A stretch of DNA of 64,000 nt, taken from contig JARLHY010000087.1 in assembly GCA_031292015.1 (NCBI GenBank), forward strand, positions 15,520 to 79,519, read 5' to 3'. The notes below the pieces were generated by a model. That model was not told where the DNA came from. It worked only from the letters and a program-made list of their open reading frames with translations, and made no database searches. Every line of letters begins with the position of its first letter. Position 1 is the first letter of the stretch. Of this stretch, positions 8,131 through 16,704 are shown piece by piece. Position numbers and translations under genes: made by a program. The stretch comes from Negativicutes bacterium. GTDB lineage: Bacteria; Bacillota_C; Negativicutes; Sporomusales_B; JARLHX01.

Positions 8131-8532
8131 ATGCGAAATTATTTGATTTACGGAATCGTCGGCTGGTGTCTCGAAATCCTCTGGACAGGGTTGGGAGCCC
8201 TGCTGGCCGGCGACCCGCGTCTGACAGCCAAAACCTATTTATGGATGTTCCCTATTTACGGTTTAGCCGTCTTCTTTGAGCCTGTCCATGACCTTATCCG
8301 TCACTGGCCGCCTCTGGTGCGCGGTCTTGTGTGGATGCTGATTTTCTTTACCGTCGAGTACCTGACCGGCTGGCTGCTGCGCGTTATCGTCGGGACCAGC
8401 CCGTGGGACTACTCGGGTGCCGCCTTCCAACTGCACGGGTTGATACGGCTGGACTACGCCCCGCTGTGGTTTATCCTCGGCCTGTTATACGAAAAACTCC
8501 ATGACTGGCTGCAGCGCACAAACGCCTGTTAA
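8131..8532 (+). CDS. Putative permease-like membrane protein (PF06541-like)
   Basis: A 133-residue protein with four predicted membrane segments, resembling the 'putative ABC transporter permease' family of Firmicutes (PF06541), whose transport role is not established. The typical N terminus YGIVGWCLEILWTGLGAL and the conserved WDYSGAAFQLHGLIRLDYAP segment are both present. ATG 8131 is chosen from the family alignment even though the ribosome site is weak. The open frame upstream of it has no family similarity. The 3' end overlaps by 48 nt the convergent end of the dehydratase gene at 8485. Confidence 0.8.
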   Translation: MRNYLIYGIVGWCLEILWTGLGALLAGDPRLTAKTYLWMFPIYGLAVFFEPVHDLIRHWPPLVRGLVWMLIFFTVEYLTGWLLRVIVGTSPWDYSGAAFQLHGLIRLDYAPLWFILGLLYEKLHDWLQRTNAC

Positions 8533-10569
8533 TATGGATATCTCGATGCGCGATTCGAGACTCGCCCCCGTCCCCGTCGGCGGCCTTCGCTCTGACGCAA
8601 CTTCTGTATCGGCTTGCTGCTCCGCTTTGCCTTTGGCCACAGCAAGCATCAGCTTGATGCGGTTCAGCTGATTGATTTCACTTGCGCCCGGGTCATAGTC
8701 GATCGGCATAATGTTGGCCTCAGGATAACACCTTCTCAATTCCTTGATCATACCCTTCCCTGTTACCTGGTTGGGCAGGCAGGCAAACGGCTGCAGGCAG
8801 ACAATATTGTCCACACCGCTGTCGATCATTTCCACCATGGTGCCTGTGAGCAGCCACCCTTCGCCGGTGAGATGCCCCAGCGACAGATGCTTTGCCGCTC
8901 GTTTCGCAGTCTCTTCGATGGAAAACGGCGCATGAAAACGTCTGCTCGCCAGCAGCGCTTTTTTCATATTGCCCCGATACCACTCGACAGCTTTGATAAA
9001 AAGATTTCCCGCCACTACGCTGCTGAATTTCCCGGCCAAAAGTTCATACTTGATCCTGCGGTCGTAAGCACAGTACAAAAAGAAATCCATGAGGTCCGGC
9101 ACGACGGCTTCGGCGCCTTCGCTTTCCAGCAATTCCACAAGATTGTTGTTAGCGAAGGGGTGATAGTTCACCAAGATCTCCCCGACAATCCCCACCTTTG
9201 GTTTGATACTGTCAATGATCTCCAGATTGTCGAAATCCCTGACAATACCGTACACATTTTCCTTGAAATCCTTCTTACTTCCGTCCATCAAGGCTTTTTG
9301 GCACTTGTCGACCCACCCCTCGTACAAGCGGTTGGCGGATCCCGGAATTTTTTCATAGGGACGCACCCGGTATAAAACCCGCATCAGCAGATCGCCGTAA
9401 ATTGTCCCCATGATCAGTCTGTCCACCAGGGACAGTGAGAGGGAAAAACCCGGCGATTTTTCCAGGCCTGACGACAGCGAAATGACCGGTATGTGGAGCA
9501 GGCCGGCGTCACTCAGCGCCTTGCGGAGTAAAGGAATGTAGTTGGTGGCCCGGCAGCCGCCGCCGGTCTGGGGCATGATAATTGACGTGTTGCTGAGGTC
9601 ATACCGCCCGGATTTCAGGGCCGCCATTAACTGCCCGGCCACGATGATCGCCGGATAGCAGGCGTCGTTATGAACATACTTCAGTCCTTCATCCACCGCC
9701 GCCTTGTCGGTCGAATGCAAAACTTCAACATTATATCCGGCCCGTCTCAGCCCGGTCTGGAAAAATTGAAAATGAATCGGCGACATCTGGGGCGCCAGAA
9801 TGGTATGCCTTTTTTTCATCTCAGGGCTGAAAACCGCTTTGTTGTTCTGGACTGCCGTGGTTTTGCCCGGAGCACGGATGCCGTTTCGCTCCTGCAGCGC
9901 CGCCATCAGGGACCTCACCCGGATTCTTACCGCCCCGAGGTTGTTGATCTCATCCAGCTTGATCACAGTATGGATTTTATTGCCTGTCGCCAGTATCTCC
10001 TTTACCTGATCGATGGTAACCGCGTCCAACCCGCAGCCGAAAGAATTGAGCTGAATCATTTCCAGGTTCGGCTGGGTCGCGACGAAAGCCGCCGCAGAGT
10101 AAAGTCTCGAATGATAAACCCACTGGTCGACAACCCGCAGCGGTCTTTCGGGCTGGGCCAGATGACTTACCGCGTCCTCCGGCAGAACAGCCATCCCGTA
10201 GGACTGGATCATTTCCGCCACGCCATGATTGATTTCAGGATCAATATGATAGGGCCTGCCAGCCAGAACAATCCCGGTGATGCCGTTACCCCGGATTTCT
10301 TCAAGGACTTTTTTCGCTTCCTGCCGGACATCCTCCTTAAACCGGGCCAGTTCGGCGTAAGCTTTTCGCACCGCCCGGGCCACTTCCCGGCTGGCTATCT
10401 TGTCGGCAGCCAGTTCGCGGCTGAGTCTGCTGACCAGCCGTTTAGGATTATCCAGCGGCAAAAAGGGGTGCAGGAAAGTGATTTTCTCGGCCCGGATAAC
10501 GTCCATATTGGCCTTGATACTTTCCGGGTAAGACGTTACTATCGGACAGTTATAACAATTGTCGGACAT
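8485..10569 (-). CDS. Acyl-CoA dehydratase activase-related protein, C-terminal part of a frameshifted gene
   Basis: This frame encodes the DUF2229 and 2-hydroxyglutaryl-CoA dehydratase D-component-like half of a large activase-dehydratase protein found in many anaerobic Firmicutes. It begins inside the family sequence ([16 protein letters not shown]), with no ribosome site of its own. Cys motifs such as NCYNCP, SFGCG, NDACYP and LQPFACLP fit iron-sulfur binding. Bridging back through the minus strand shows that one added base near 10647 would join it in frame to the upstream ORF (10539-12836), giving about 1450 residues. Either the gene is inactivated or the frameshift is a sequencing error or programmed. 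The last codons overlap the convergent gene at 8131-8532. Confidence 0.8.
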   Translation of the reverse strand: MSDNCYNCPIVTSYPESIKANMDVIRAEKITFLHPFLPLDNPKRLVSRLSRELAADKIASREVARAVRKAYAELARFKEDVRQEAKKVLEEIRGNGITGIVLAGRPYHIDPEINHGVAEMIQSYGMAVLPEDAVSHLAQPERPLRVVDQWVYHSRLYSAAAFVATQPNLEMIQLNSFGCGLDAVTIDQVKEILATGNKIHTVIKLDEINNLGAVRIRVRSLMAALQERNGIRAPGKTTAVQNNKAVFSPEMKKRHTILAPQMSPIHFQFFQTGLRRAGYNVEVLHSTDKAAVDEGLKYVHNDACYPAIIVAGQLMAALKSGRYDLSNTSIIMPQTGGGCRATNYIPLLRKALSDAGLLHIPVISLSSGLEKSPGFSLSLSLVDRLIMGTIYGDLLMRVLYRVRPYEKIPGSANRLYEGWVDKCQKALMDGSKKDFKENVYGIVRDFDNLEIIDSIKPKVGIVGEILVNYHPFANNNLVELLESEGAEAVVPDLMDFFLYCAYDRRIKYELLAGKFSSVVAGNLFIKAVEWYRGNMKKALLASRRFHAPFSIEETAKRAAKHLSLGHLTGEGWLLTGTMVEMIDSGVDNIVCLQPFACLPNQVTGKGMIKELRRCYPEANIMPIDYDPGASEINQLNRIKLMLAVAKGKAEQQADTEVASERRPPTGTGASLESRIEISILTGVCALQPVMEFFV

Positions 10570-12836
10570 TGGATTTTCCGGCAGATTGAACGGAATGCAG
10601 GGATAAAATATTTTATCGATCCCCCTGCCGGCCAGGTCCGCGATATGCCGTGAACAAGTTTAGCCGGGTAACACAGCGAATCGGACGGTATCGTTTCCAT
10701 TCCGGTTTCGTACAATTTTCTTGACGAGCGCTCTGACAACACTACCCGGTACCCCAGTTCCGTGAAAAAGGTATACCAGAAAGGATAGTCCTCGTACATA
10801 TTGAGCACCCGCGGTATTCCGATGGTCCCCCGGACCGCCCGTTCCTCGGTCAGCGGAACATACTGGAAAAGGCGTCTGTATTTATACTGGTAAAGATCAG
10901 GAGCATCACTCCCGGTCTTTTCTTTTCCTGCGCCCCGCTCGCAGCGATTGCCTGAATGATAGGAGCGTCCGTTGGAAAAACGGGTGGTGGTTATCAGACA
11001 GTTGTTGCCGCAAAAATGGCAGCGGTGGATAGAAGCCTCCGACCCAAAGCCAGCCAGTTCCACCCCGCGGATCAGCGTGGACTCGCGGCCCTCTTCATAT
11101 CTTTGCCTGGCAATCAGCGCCGCCCCATAGGCACCCATGATCCCGGCGATATCCGGCCGGATAACCTCCCGCCCGATCGTCCTTTCCAGAGCGCGGAGCA
11201 CGGCATCATTATAGAATGTCCCCCCCTGGACAACAATTTTATCACCCAGGTCGGCCGGGTTTTTGATTCGAATTACTTTGTACAAAGCATTTCGAATAAT
11301 CGATATGGCGATACCGGCCGCAATATCGGCGACATCCGCTTTATCCCGGTAGGCTTGTTTCACCTTGGAGTTCATAAAAACCGTGCAGCGGGTGCCAAGG
11401 TCCACAGGATTCCGGGCCTTGAGTCCAAGAGCCGTGAACTCCCGGATGTTCATGCCAAGCGACTGAGCAAAATTCTCGATGAACGATCCGCAGCCGGCGG
11501 AACAGGCCTCATTCAACATGATTGATTCAATAACGCCGTCATGGACAACGAAACTTTTCATGTCCTGGCCGCCGATATCCAAAACGAAATCGACTTCAGG
11601 CAAAAATTGCTTGGCGGCTTTAAAATGAGCGAGCGTCTCGACCTCGCCGATGTCGGCCTGTAGCGCGACCTTGATCAGTCTTTCGCCGTAGCCGACCACC
11701 GCAGAGTTGACGATTTGCGTTCTGCTGTTGATTTTCGCATACAGATCCTTGAGCGCCGTTATCGCCGTATCCACCGGCTTGGCCATGTTGGCTCCGTAAT
11801 ACGAATATAGGAGCGCGCCATCCTCTCCCACCAGCGCCACTTTTGTTGTTGTCGAGCCGGCGTCGATCCCCAGATAGGCATTGCCGGCATAATCTTCGAT
11901 AACGCCGCGTTTCACGGCGTTTTTCGCGTGTCGCTGTCTGAACTTGTCGTATTCCTGTTCATCAGCGAACAGCGGGTCGAGCGTCTCTTTGCCGGCATTT
12001 ACGCCGACGTATATTTTGCCGGACTTCCTTGTTTCAAAATCCTGATACAAAACAGGTTCTTCCTTTAGTGCCAGCGCCGCTCCGATGGCGACGAAATACT
12101 GCGAGTGTTCCGGAAAAAACACCTGTTCCTCTTTCAGTTTCAGTGTTTCAACAAACCGTTTTCTCAACTCGGACAAAAAATGCAGCGGTCCCCCTAAAAA
12201 GGCCACCTTGCCACCGATAGGCCTCCCTTGCGCAAGGCCGGTGATCGTCTGGTTCACAACAGCTTGCAGCACCGATGCGGCAATATCCTCCTTGGCCACA
12301 CCCTCATTCAGCAGTGCCTGAACATCCGTCTTGGCGAACACCCCGCACCTGGATGCAATCGGGTAGAGTGTCTTATGGAGCTTGGCCCACTCGTTGAGCT
12401 GGGCCGGATCGGTCCCCATCAAGGCGGCCATATGATCGATAAAGGCGCCGGTACCGCCTGCGCATACGCCGTTCATCCTCTGTTCCACCGGAGCGCTGAA
12501 ATACGTAATTTTGGCGTCTTCGCCCCCCAGTTCGATCGCCGTATCCGTGGCCGGAATGATTTTCTTGATGGCGTGGGAGCAGGCGACAACCTCCTGAATG
12601 AACGAAAGCTGGTAATCCTGGGAAATACCCAGGCCTGCGGACCCGGTAACCATGACTGATAAGAGTTTCTGGTACAGAACACCTTGAGCTTTGGCGATCA
12701 TCGAACGCAAAGTCGTGGTTATGTCAGAAAGATGCCGCAAATACTGGTGAAATACCAAATCGTTCTTTTCATTCAGGACGATCATCTTGATGGTAGTCGA
12801 TCCAATATCCAACCCGACGCGCAATACCTTATCCAT
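10539..12836 (-). CDS. Acyl-CoA dehydratase activase (tandem BadF/BcrA ATPase domains), N-terminal part of a frameshifted gene
   Basis: Encodes two successive BadF/BadG/BcrA/BcrD ATPase domains of the ASKHA fold, which drive ATP-dependent electron transfer to 2-hydroxyacyl-CoA dehydratases. The first domain starts [18 protein letters not shown], the second [17 protein letters not shown] near residue 320; [14 protein letters not shown] and [15 protein letters not shown] carry the cluster-ligand cysteines. After residue 620 a CHFCGNNC motif begins the DUF2229 region. The true reading breaks after CYPAKLVHG: the last 35 residues of this frame do not match the family and the continuation lies in another frame (8485-10569). 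Start at ATG 12836. Expected role: activator and electron donor for a dehydratase of unknown substrate. Confidence 0.82.
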   Translation of the reverse strand: MDKVLRVGLDIGSTTIKMIVLNEKNDLVFHQYLRHLSDITTTLRSMIAKAQGVLYQKLLSVMVTGSAGLGISQDYQLSFIQEVVACSHAIKKIIPATDTAIELGGEDAKITYFSAPVEQRMNGVCAGGTGAFIDHMAALMGTDPAQLNEWAKLHKTLYPIASRCGVFAKTDVQALLNEGVAKEDIAASVLQAVVNQTITGLAQGRPIGGKVAFLGGPLHFLSELRKRFVETLKLKEEQVFFPEHSQYFVAIGAALALKEEPVLYQDFETRKSGKIYVGVNAGKETLDPLFADEQEYDKFRQRHAKNAVKRGVIEDYAGNAYLGIDAGSTTTKVALVGEDGALLYSYYGANMAKPVDTAITALKDLYAKINSRTQIVNSAVVGYGERLIKVALQADIGEVETLAHFKAAKQFLPEVDFVLDIGGQDMKSFVVHDGVIESIMLNEACSAGCGSFIENFAQSLGMNIREFTALGLKARNPVDLGTRCTVFMNSKVKQAYRDKADVADIAAGIAISIIRNALYKVIRIKNPADLGDKIVVQGGTFYNDAVLRALERTIGREVIRPDIAGIMGAYGAALIARQRYEEGRESTLIRGVELAGFGSEASIHRCHFCGNNCLITTTRFSNGRSYHSGNRCERGAGKEKTGSDAPDLYQYKYRRLFQYVPLTEERAVRGTIGIPRVLNMYEDYPFWYTFFTELGYRVVLSERSSRKLYETGMETIPSDSLCYPAKLVHGISRTWPAGGSIKYFIPAFRSICRKIQCPTIVITVR

Positions 12837-12897
12837 GCTCTTCTCCCATTCCTCCGAAGATTACTATAGATTCCGCAAGGCATTACAATCTTAACTC

Positions 12898-12957
12898 TTA
12901 TACCCTTTTCTTCACCGGAATGACTGCCGCCCAAGTCATTGACTGCCAGAGGCGCAT
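12898..12957 (-). CDS. Possible 19-codon leader peptide upstream of the activase gene
   Basis: ATG at 12957 is preceded by GAGGAG at 4 nt and followed by 18 sense codons (MRLWQSMTWAAVIPVKKRV) and TAA. The ribosome site is excellent, but the peptide is too short to judge. It would lie in the 5' leader of the activase gene. Confidence 0.25.
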   Translation of the reverse strand: MRLWQSMTWAAVIPVKKRV

Positions 12958-12977
12958 TTTCTCCTCACTGATTCGCT

Positions 12978-12999
12978 AAAGTTTATTTCAGTAAACTTT
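12978..12999. promoter_or_regulatory. Inverted repeat, candidate operator upstream of the activase gene
   Basis: AAAGTTTA (12978-12985) and TAAACTTT (12992-12999) form a perfect 8-bp inverted repeat around a 6-nt centre in an AT-rich non-coding stretch 140 nt upstream of the activase start. It is typical in size for a dimeric repressor site; the regulator is unknown. Confidence 0.4.
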
Positions 13000-13052
13000 C
13001 CTAAATTCCTCCATTATTCGGAATATTAATATCAGCCAAAAACAGTATTTCT

Positions 13053-13097
13053 ACAAAAGCAGGCCGGAAGTGGCGATGAAACGCCGCTCCAGGCCTG
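13053..13097 (-). terminator. Terminator of the MFS gene
   Basis: Minus-strand hairpin with outer stem CAGGCC/GGCCTG and inner GGAGCGGCG/CGCCACTTCC, followed by CTTTTG, 60 nt after the MFS stop. Confidence 0.65.
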
Positions 13098-13157
13098 TTT
13101 GGGGTCTTCATATCCGCGAATATGCTCCGGCCCACTCCCGCCCGGCAAGCCCTTTTA

Positions 13158-14378
13158 CTAGAGATCCCCGGGGGTACCGCTCAGTGAACAGTCAATAATG
13201 TTCCCCTTGTAAATCGTGTGGTAAACCAATATCGCATTCGCCAGCAGCAGCGACCCGGTAAAGAAAAATACATAGCGAACCCCGAAGACGGCTGCCAGCT
13301 GTCCGCCGGAAACGGCGCCCAAAAACATCCCAATGTATTGGGAGGACTGGTTATAGCCAAAAGTCCGGCCGGCGATAAAATGCGGCGTAGTCCGTTTCAG
13401 CAGGCTGTTGACGGAGGGCAGCAGGCCGGCTGTCACCGTTCCCAGCAAAAAGCTGAGAATCCCCAACTGCCAGGGATTCTTAACAAGAGCGTACGGAATG
13501 AAAATCAAGCCGCCGATAACCAGTGCCGCCAACAACACCTTTTGCGGGCCAATCCGGTCTGATATTTTTCCCAGTCTCGGCGCGAAAAGAATACTGGCAA
13601 AGCCCGAAGCGGCGAAAACGGCACCGGAAATAATGGCAATATGGGTACTGTGCGGCGATAATTGGGTAACATAAATTGTAATAACCGGCTGAATCGACAT
13701 CAGCGCCAGTTGCAGAACAAGGGTTGTGGCAAACAAGCCGATCGTCACCTTATGATTGGGAAGAAGGCGCCAGACTTCCCGGCAGCTGATACTGGTCTGC
13801 GCTGCCGAAACCTTTTGCTCTTTTAAAAACAGGAACGACGCGACAAACGCAATGAAACACAGGCCCCCGATGGTGATAAAATCTCCCCTGAACCCGATTA
13901 CCTCCCCCAGATAACCGCCAAAAAAAGGGCCCAGCAAAACTCCCCCGACATGTCCGCTGAACAATATTCCCAGCGCCCAGCCGGCCTTCTCCTTCGGAGT
14001 CTGAGTCGCAACCAGCGTCGTGACTGCCGCCTGATAACCGGACAACGCACCCTGCAGAATTCTCAGCCCGGTCAATTGAAAAACGTTATGAACAAACCCC
14101 ATGCAAGTTACGATGATGGCCAGCCACAGACTCGACCGCAGAATCATCGGCTTTATCCCGTACTTGTCGGCAAAACCGCCCCAGATGGGCGAGAATACCG
14201 CCAGACTGATAAAACAACTGCCGAAGGTGATGCCTGACCACCGCGCAATCATTGCCGTGTCATGAACGCCAAGTTGTTCGATATAAAGCGGCAGCATCGG
14301 CGCCATCTGACTCATGCCAGCCGATATGACAAACGCCCCGAACCAGCACACCCAAAGATTTTTCTCCCAATTTTCCAT
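13158..14378 (-). CDS. MFS transporter, multidrug-efflux type
   Basis: Major facilitator superfamily protein of 406 residues with twelve predicted membrane helices, in the drug:proton antiporter style of MdtG-like exporters. The loop 2-3 signature is FSPIWGGFADKYGIKPMILR, and its second-half counterpart is FAPRLGKISDRIGPQKVLL. Helix 5 carries GVLLGPFFGGYLGE, the antiporter motif C-like stretch. ATG 14378 begins the first helix region directly. It is monocistronic, with a TATAAT (14412-14407) upstream and a terminator downstream. The substrate is not predictable from sequence. Confidence 0.88.
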   Translation of the reverse strand: MENWEKNLWVCWFGAFVISAGMSQMAPMLPLYIEQLGVHDTAMIARWSGITFGSCFISLAVFSPIWGGFADKYGIKPMILRSSLWLAIIVTCMGFVHNVFQLTGLRILQGALSGYQAAVTTLVATQTPKEKAGWALGILFSGHVGGVLLGPFFGGYLGEVIGFRGDFITIGGLCFIAFVASFLFLKEQKVSAAQTSISCREVWRLLPNHKVTIGLFATTLVLQLALMSIQPVITIYVTQLSPHSTHIAIISGAVFAASGFASILFAPRLGKISDRIGPQKVLLAALVIGGLIFIPYALVKNPWQLGILSFLLGTVTAGLLPSVNSLLKRTTPHFIAGRTFGYNQSSQYIGMFLGAVSGGQLAAVFGVRYVFFFTGSLLLANAILVYHTIYKGNIIDCSLSGTPGDL

Positions 14379-14490
14379 GAAACACCTACGTTATTCTACA
14401 AAAATTATACAGTATGATTTTACCACTATCCATCCCCTGTTTCTAGAATGAATTTCAATCGGTGGCGAAAATGTCTGAAACTGGAACGGA

Positions 14491-14518
14491 CAATAAAGAA
14501 AGAGGCTCCGCTGAGCCT
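14491..14518 (-). terminator. Terminator after cheW
   Basis: Minus-strand stem AGGCTC/GAGCCT with loop AGCG, followed by CTTTCTTTATTG. Confidence 0.65.
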
Positions 14519-14591
14519 CCTTCTTTATCACAAAGCCAACACTGTCTTATCTGGCCGAAAATATCTGTAGGCAAGCTGCCAAATTGCCGCC

Positions 14592-15068
14592 TCACATCCC
14601 TCCGGAGACCAGCAGTTCCTTCTGTTCACGCTCCGTCAGGACTTTGAAAATGTCCACGGCGATAATCAGCCGGTCATCAACCTTGCCGATGCCGAGGACA
14701 AAATCGGCCCCGACGCCGCCGGCAACGGACGGGGCATCCTCGATATTTTCCATCGGTATCGCGATAATTTCCAGCACATCGTCCACAATGATCCCGCATT
14801 TTTTCCTGTCCATATTTACCACGACAACCCGAGTGGTGTCCTTGACCGCGCTGCTGCCAAGCCCGAAACGCTTCTTGAAATCGATAATCGGGATCACCTC
14901 GCCGCGCAAATTCATGATTCCGTCGACGAAATCCGGCATGCCCGGCAACTTGATTACCTTTCCCGGCCGGGTGATTTCATGAACCTGGCTGATGGGGATT
15001 CCGTATTCATAAACCTTGTCGCCCGCCTCCAGCGCATAGACGACAAGGGTAAGTCCCTCTTTGGCCAT
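14592..15068 (-). CDS. cheW: CheW-like chemotaxis adaptor
   Basis: A 158-residue CheW-domain protein, the scaffold joining chemoreceptors to the CheA kinase. The core motifs VYEYGIPISQVHEI, LPGMPDFVDGIMNLRGEVIP and IIDFKKRFGLG are canonical, and KCGIIVDDVLEIIAI matches the second subdomain. It follows the soluble chemoreceptor gene by 17 nt and should share its transcript, which probably starts above the c-di-GMP riboswitch at 16.5 kb. No CheA is in the window, so this pair feeds an array encoded elsewhere or is a paralogous adaptor dedicated to this receptor. Confidence 0.93.
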   Translation of the reverse strand: MAKEGLTLVVYALEAGDKVYEYGIPISQVHEITRPGKVIKLPGMPDFVDGIMNLRGEVIPIIDFKKRFGLGSSAVKDTTRVVVVNMDRKKCGIIVDDVLEIIAIPMENIEDAPSVAGGVGADFVLGIGKVDDRLIIAVDIFKVLTEREQKELLVSGGM

Positions 15069-15085
15069 GGTCTTCGCCCTCCTAC

Positions 15086-16252
15086 TTATAAATTTGCCGC
15101 CGTCTGCATTAATTGGCCCGCCAGAGTTGTCATCTCTTCGATCGTTGCGTTGACCTCCTGAATGGCGGCTGAGGTCTCCTCCGTCACCGCCAGGGTCGAC
15201 TGTGAGGCATTGGCTGTTTCGTTCATCGATTTGTCGATTTCGCGGGTGAGTTCCTTGATCTGGGCAACCGTCTTCTTCGATTCCTCCGACAGCTTGCGGA
15301 TCTCCTCGGCCACCACGCCGAAGCCCCGGCCGGCCTCGCCCACCCTGGCCGCCTCAATCGCCGCGTTCAGGCCGAGCATCTTTGTTTCGTCGGCGATTTC
15401 CTTGATGAAACCCATCACATTGTTGATATTCTCTAACTGACCCTTTACCTTTTCGATCTCTTCGTGCAGTTGGCTCTGATTGCCGCTGACGTCGTTCGTC
15501 GCCGCCGTGATCTGCTGGATGGACGCCGACACTCCCGTGAGCCCTTCATCCAGCGAACCGGCGACCGACTTAAGATCCTTCGCCAATTTGCGGGGAATCG
15601 CCAAAGAGAAGGATCCGACTACTGCTCCGGTTTGTCCGTCATGCAAAGGGGCGGCGGCTCCCAATAGGGGAAAGCCGAATATCTTTTCATCGGTTTCTTC
15701 GATGACCAGCTTATTTTGCTGTAAAACCTTGGCCTGAATACTGCCTTCTCTTATCGGCGAGCCCACCTGCAACTGCGGAATATCAAACTTGTCGGACCCT
15801 TGCTTCCTGATGTATTTTTCCCTGTCAGCCACGACAATGACTCCGCCCTCCGGCAGCATGTCGGCCAGCACCGGGGCGAATGTGTCGAAGGCCTGAACGA
15901 TCTTGTGCTGGCGGGGGCTGGCGATCACCCAGGAGCCGACGACTTCCGTCCCGGTCTCATTCCAGACCGGTCCCCCGATGGCGCATATCCGCACCCCGTA
16001 GATTTCCCGCGCCAGTTCCAGCATGATCGTGCGACGGGCCTGCATCGCCTTGGCTCCCACGCCATCCTGACTGAACCGCGTGCCCACTTCCAGGCCGGGG
16101 ATGTCAAATTTTTCGGCCTGCTTGTAGGTCACGGCGGTCAGGTCGGTAACAAAAAAGCACGCGCCGTCCTCGAACGAGTGGATGGCAATCTGAAAAAACG
16201 CTTTCAAGAATTCCACTTCTTTTGGCTGTACCTTTAGTTCGTTAAGTTCCAT
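15086..16252 (-). CDS. Soluble methyl-accepting chemotaxis protein with duplicated N-terminal sensor domain
   Basis: Cytoplasmic chemoreceptor of 388 residues without membrane segments. The C-terminal half is a short signalling domain with the hairpin tip [20 protein letters not shown] and [18 protein letters not shown]. The N-terminal half consists of two tandem copies of one sensor module: copy one runs about 30-120 ([33 protein letters not shown]), copy two about 135-225 ([33 protein letters not shown]). The repeated pattern is an internal duplication visible by eye. Start ATG 16252. It is followed by cheW and preceded by a riboswitch-terminator leader, implying control by cellular c-di-GMP. 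Ligand unknown. Confidence 0.9.
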   Translation of the reverse strand: MELNELKVQPKEVEFLKAFFQIAIHSFEDGACFFVTDLTAVTYKQAEKFDIPGLEVGTRFSQDGVGAKAMQARRTIMLELAREIYGVRICAIGGPVWNETGTEVVGSWVIASPRQHKIVQAFDTFAPVLADMLPEGGVIVVADREKYIRKQGSDKFDIPQLQVGSPIREGSIQAKVLQQNKLVIEETDEKIFGFPLLGAAAPLHDGQTGAVVGSFSLAIPRKLAKDLKSVAGSLDEGLTGVSASIQQITAATNDVSGNQSQLHEEIEKVKGQLENINNVMGFIKEIADETKMLGLNAAIEAARVGEAGRGFGVVAEEIRKLSEESKKTVAQIKELTREIDKSMNETANASQSTLAVTEETSAAIQEVNATIEEMTTLAGQLMQTAANL

Positions 16253-16427
16253 TGTTCGTCATTCCTTTCAAATCACGTTTGTTTTTGTTTTGCTTGCCGC
16301 TTGTGTCAGTCTCTGTTTGCCATACCTCTCCTTCTCATCCGGAGAAACCATCTGCGTTGAAATCTCACTCCCTTCGCCCCCGACTTTCGCATAACTTCAA
16401 CAGCGCCTTGCTCCTTTCTATATCTTT

Positions 16428-16465
16428 CAAAAAAAACACAAGACCTGCAGATAGGTCTTGTGTTA
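16428..16465 (-). terminator. Leader terminator between riboswitch aptamer and chemoreceptor gene
   Basis: Minus-strand perfect stem ACACAAGACCT/AGGTCTTGTGT with a short loop, directly followed by TTTTTTTT. It lies about 25 nt after the aptamer and 175 nt before the gene start, so it is a premature terminator within the leader rather than the end of a gene. Confidence 0.8.
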
Positions 16466-16487
16466 TCCATTCACCCTTTTTAGACAG

Positions 16488-16574
16488 AAAGGGCCAACCT
16501 GACAGTCAAGGGCACCAGCCCGTCAGACCCATGAATTTGCGGCCCCGTCCATAGACAGATTTGCCGATCCTATT
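16488..16574 (-). ncRNA. Probable cyclic-di-GMP-I (GEMM) riboswitch aptamer
   Basis: On the minus strand the leader shows, in order, GGCAAA, a small hairpin (TCTGTC-TATG-GACGGG), GCCGCAAA, CATGGGTCT, a second hairpin (CTGACGGGC-TGGT-GCCC...GTCAG) and GGTTGGCC closing the base stem. This follows the GEMM-I plan (GGCAAACC, first hairpin, GACGCAAAG, second hairpin, GGTTGCC). The first loop is TATG instead of the usual GNRA, a weak point. A strong terminator follows and the regulated gene is a chemoreceptor, a classic target of this riboswitch. Confidence 0.6.
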
Positions 16575-16609
16575 TATTTAGTCAGCGAAGGTGGCCGGCG
16601 GCTTTTGGT

Positions 16610-16638
16610 ATTATTGGTGATTAATCACTGTGTTGTAA
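16610..16638 (-). promoter_or_regulatory. Promoter of the riboswitch leader with palindrome in spacer
   Basis: Minus strand: -35 TTACAA (16638-16633), 17-nt spacer, -10 AATAAT (16615-16610), about 35 nt before the aptamer. The spacer contains the perfect 12-bp palindrome GTGATTAATCAC (16617-16628), which could be a repressor site. Confidence 0.5.
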
Positions 16639-16704
16639 GTAATTGTATTACAAATGCTGCGCCGGTTCCATGTTAGCGAATTACATTTTTCAGCCTTACT
16701 TTCA

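Noticed and set aside
10539..10569. ATG 10569 as a true gene start for a separate C-terminal protein
   Set aside because: No ribosome site, and the codons upstream in the same frame continue the family sequence ([14 protein letters not shown]), so the start is internal to one larger gene.
16253..16427. 28-codon very basic frame in the leader between terminator and chemoreceptor
   Set aside because: No ribosome site and a composition (Arg-rich) that looks like translated RNA leader rather than protein.
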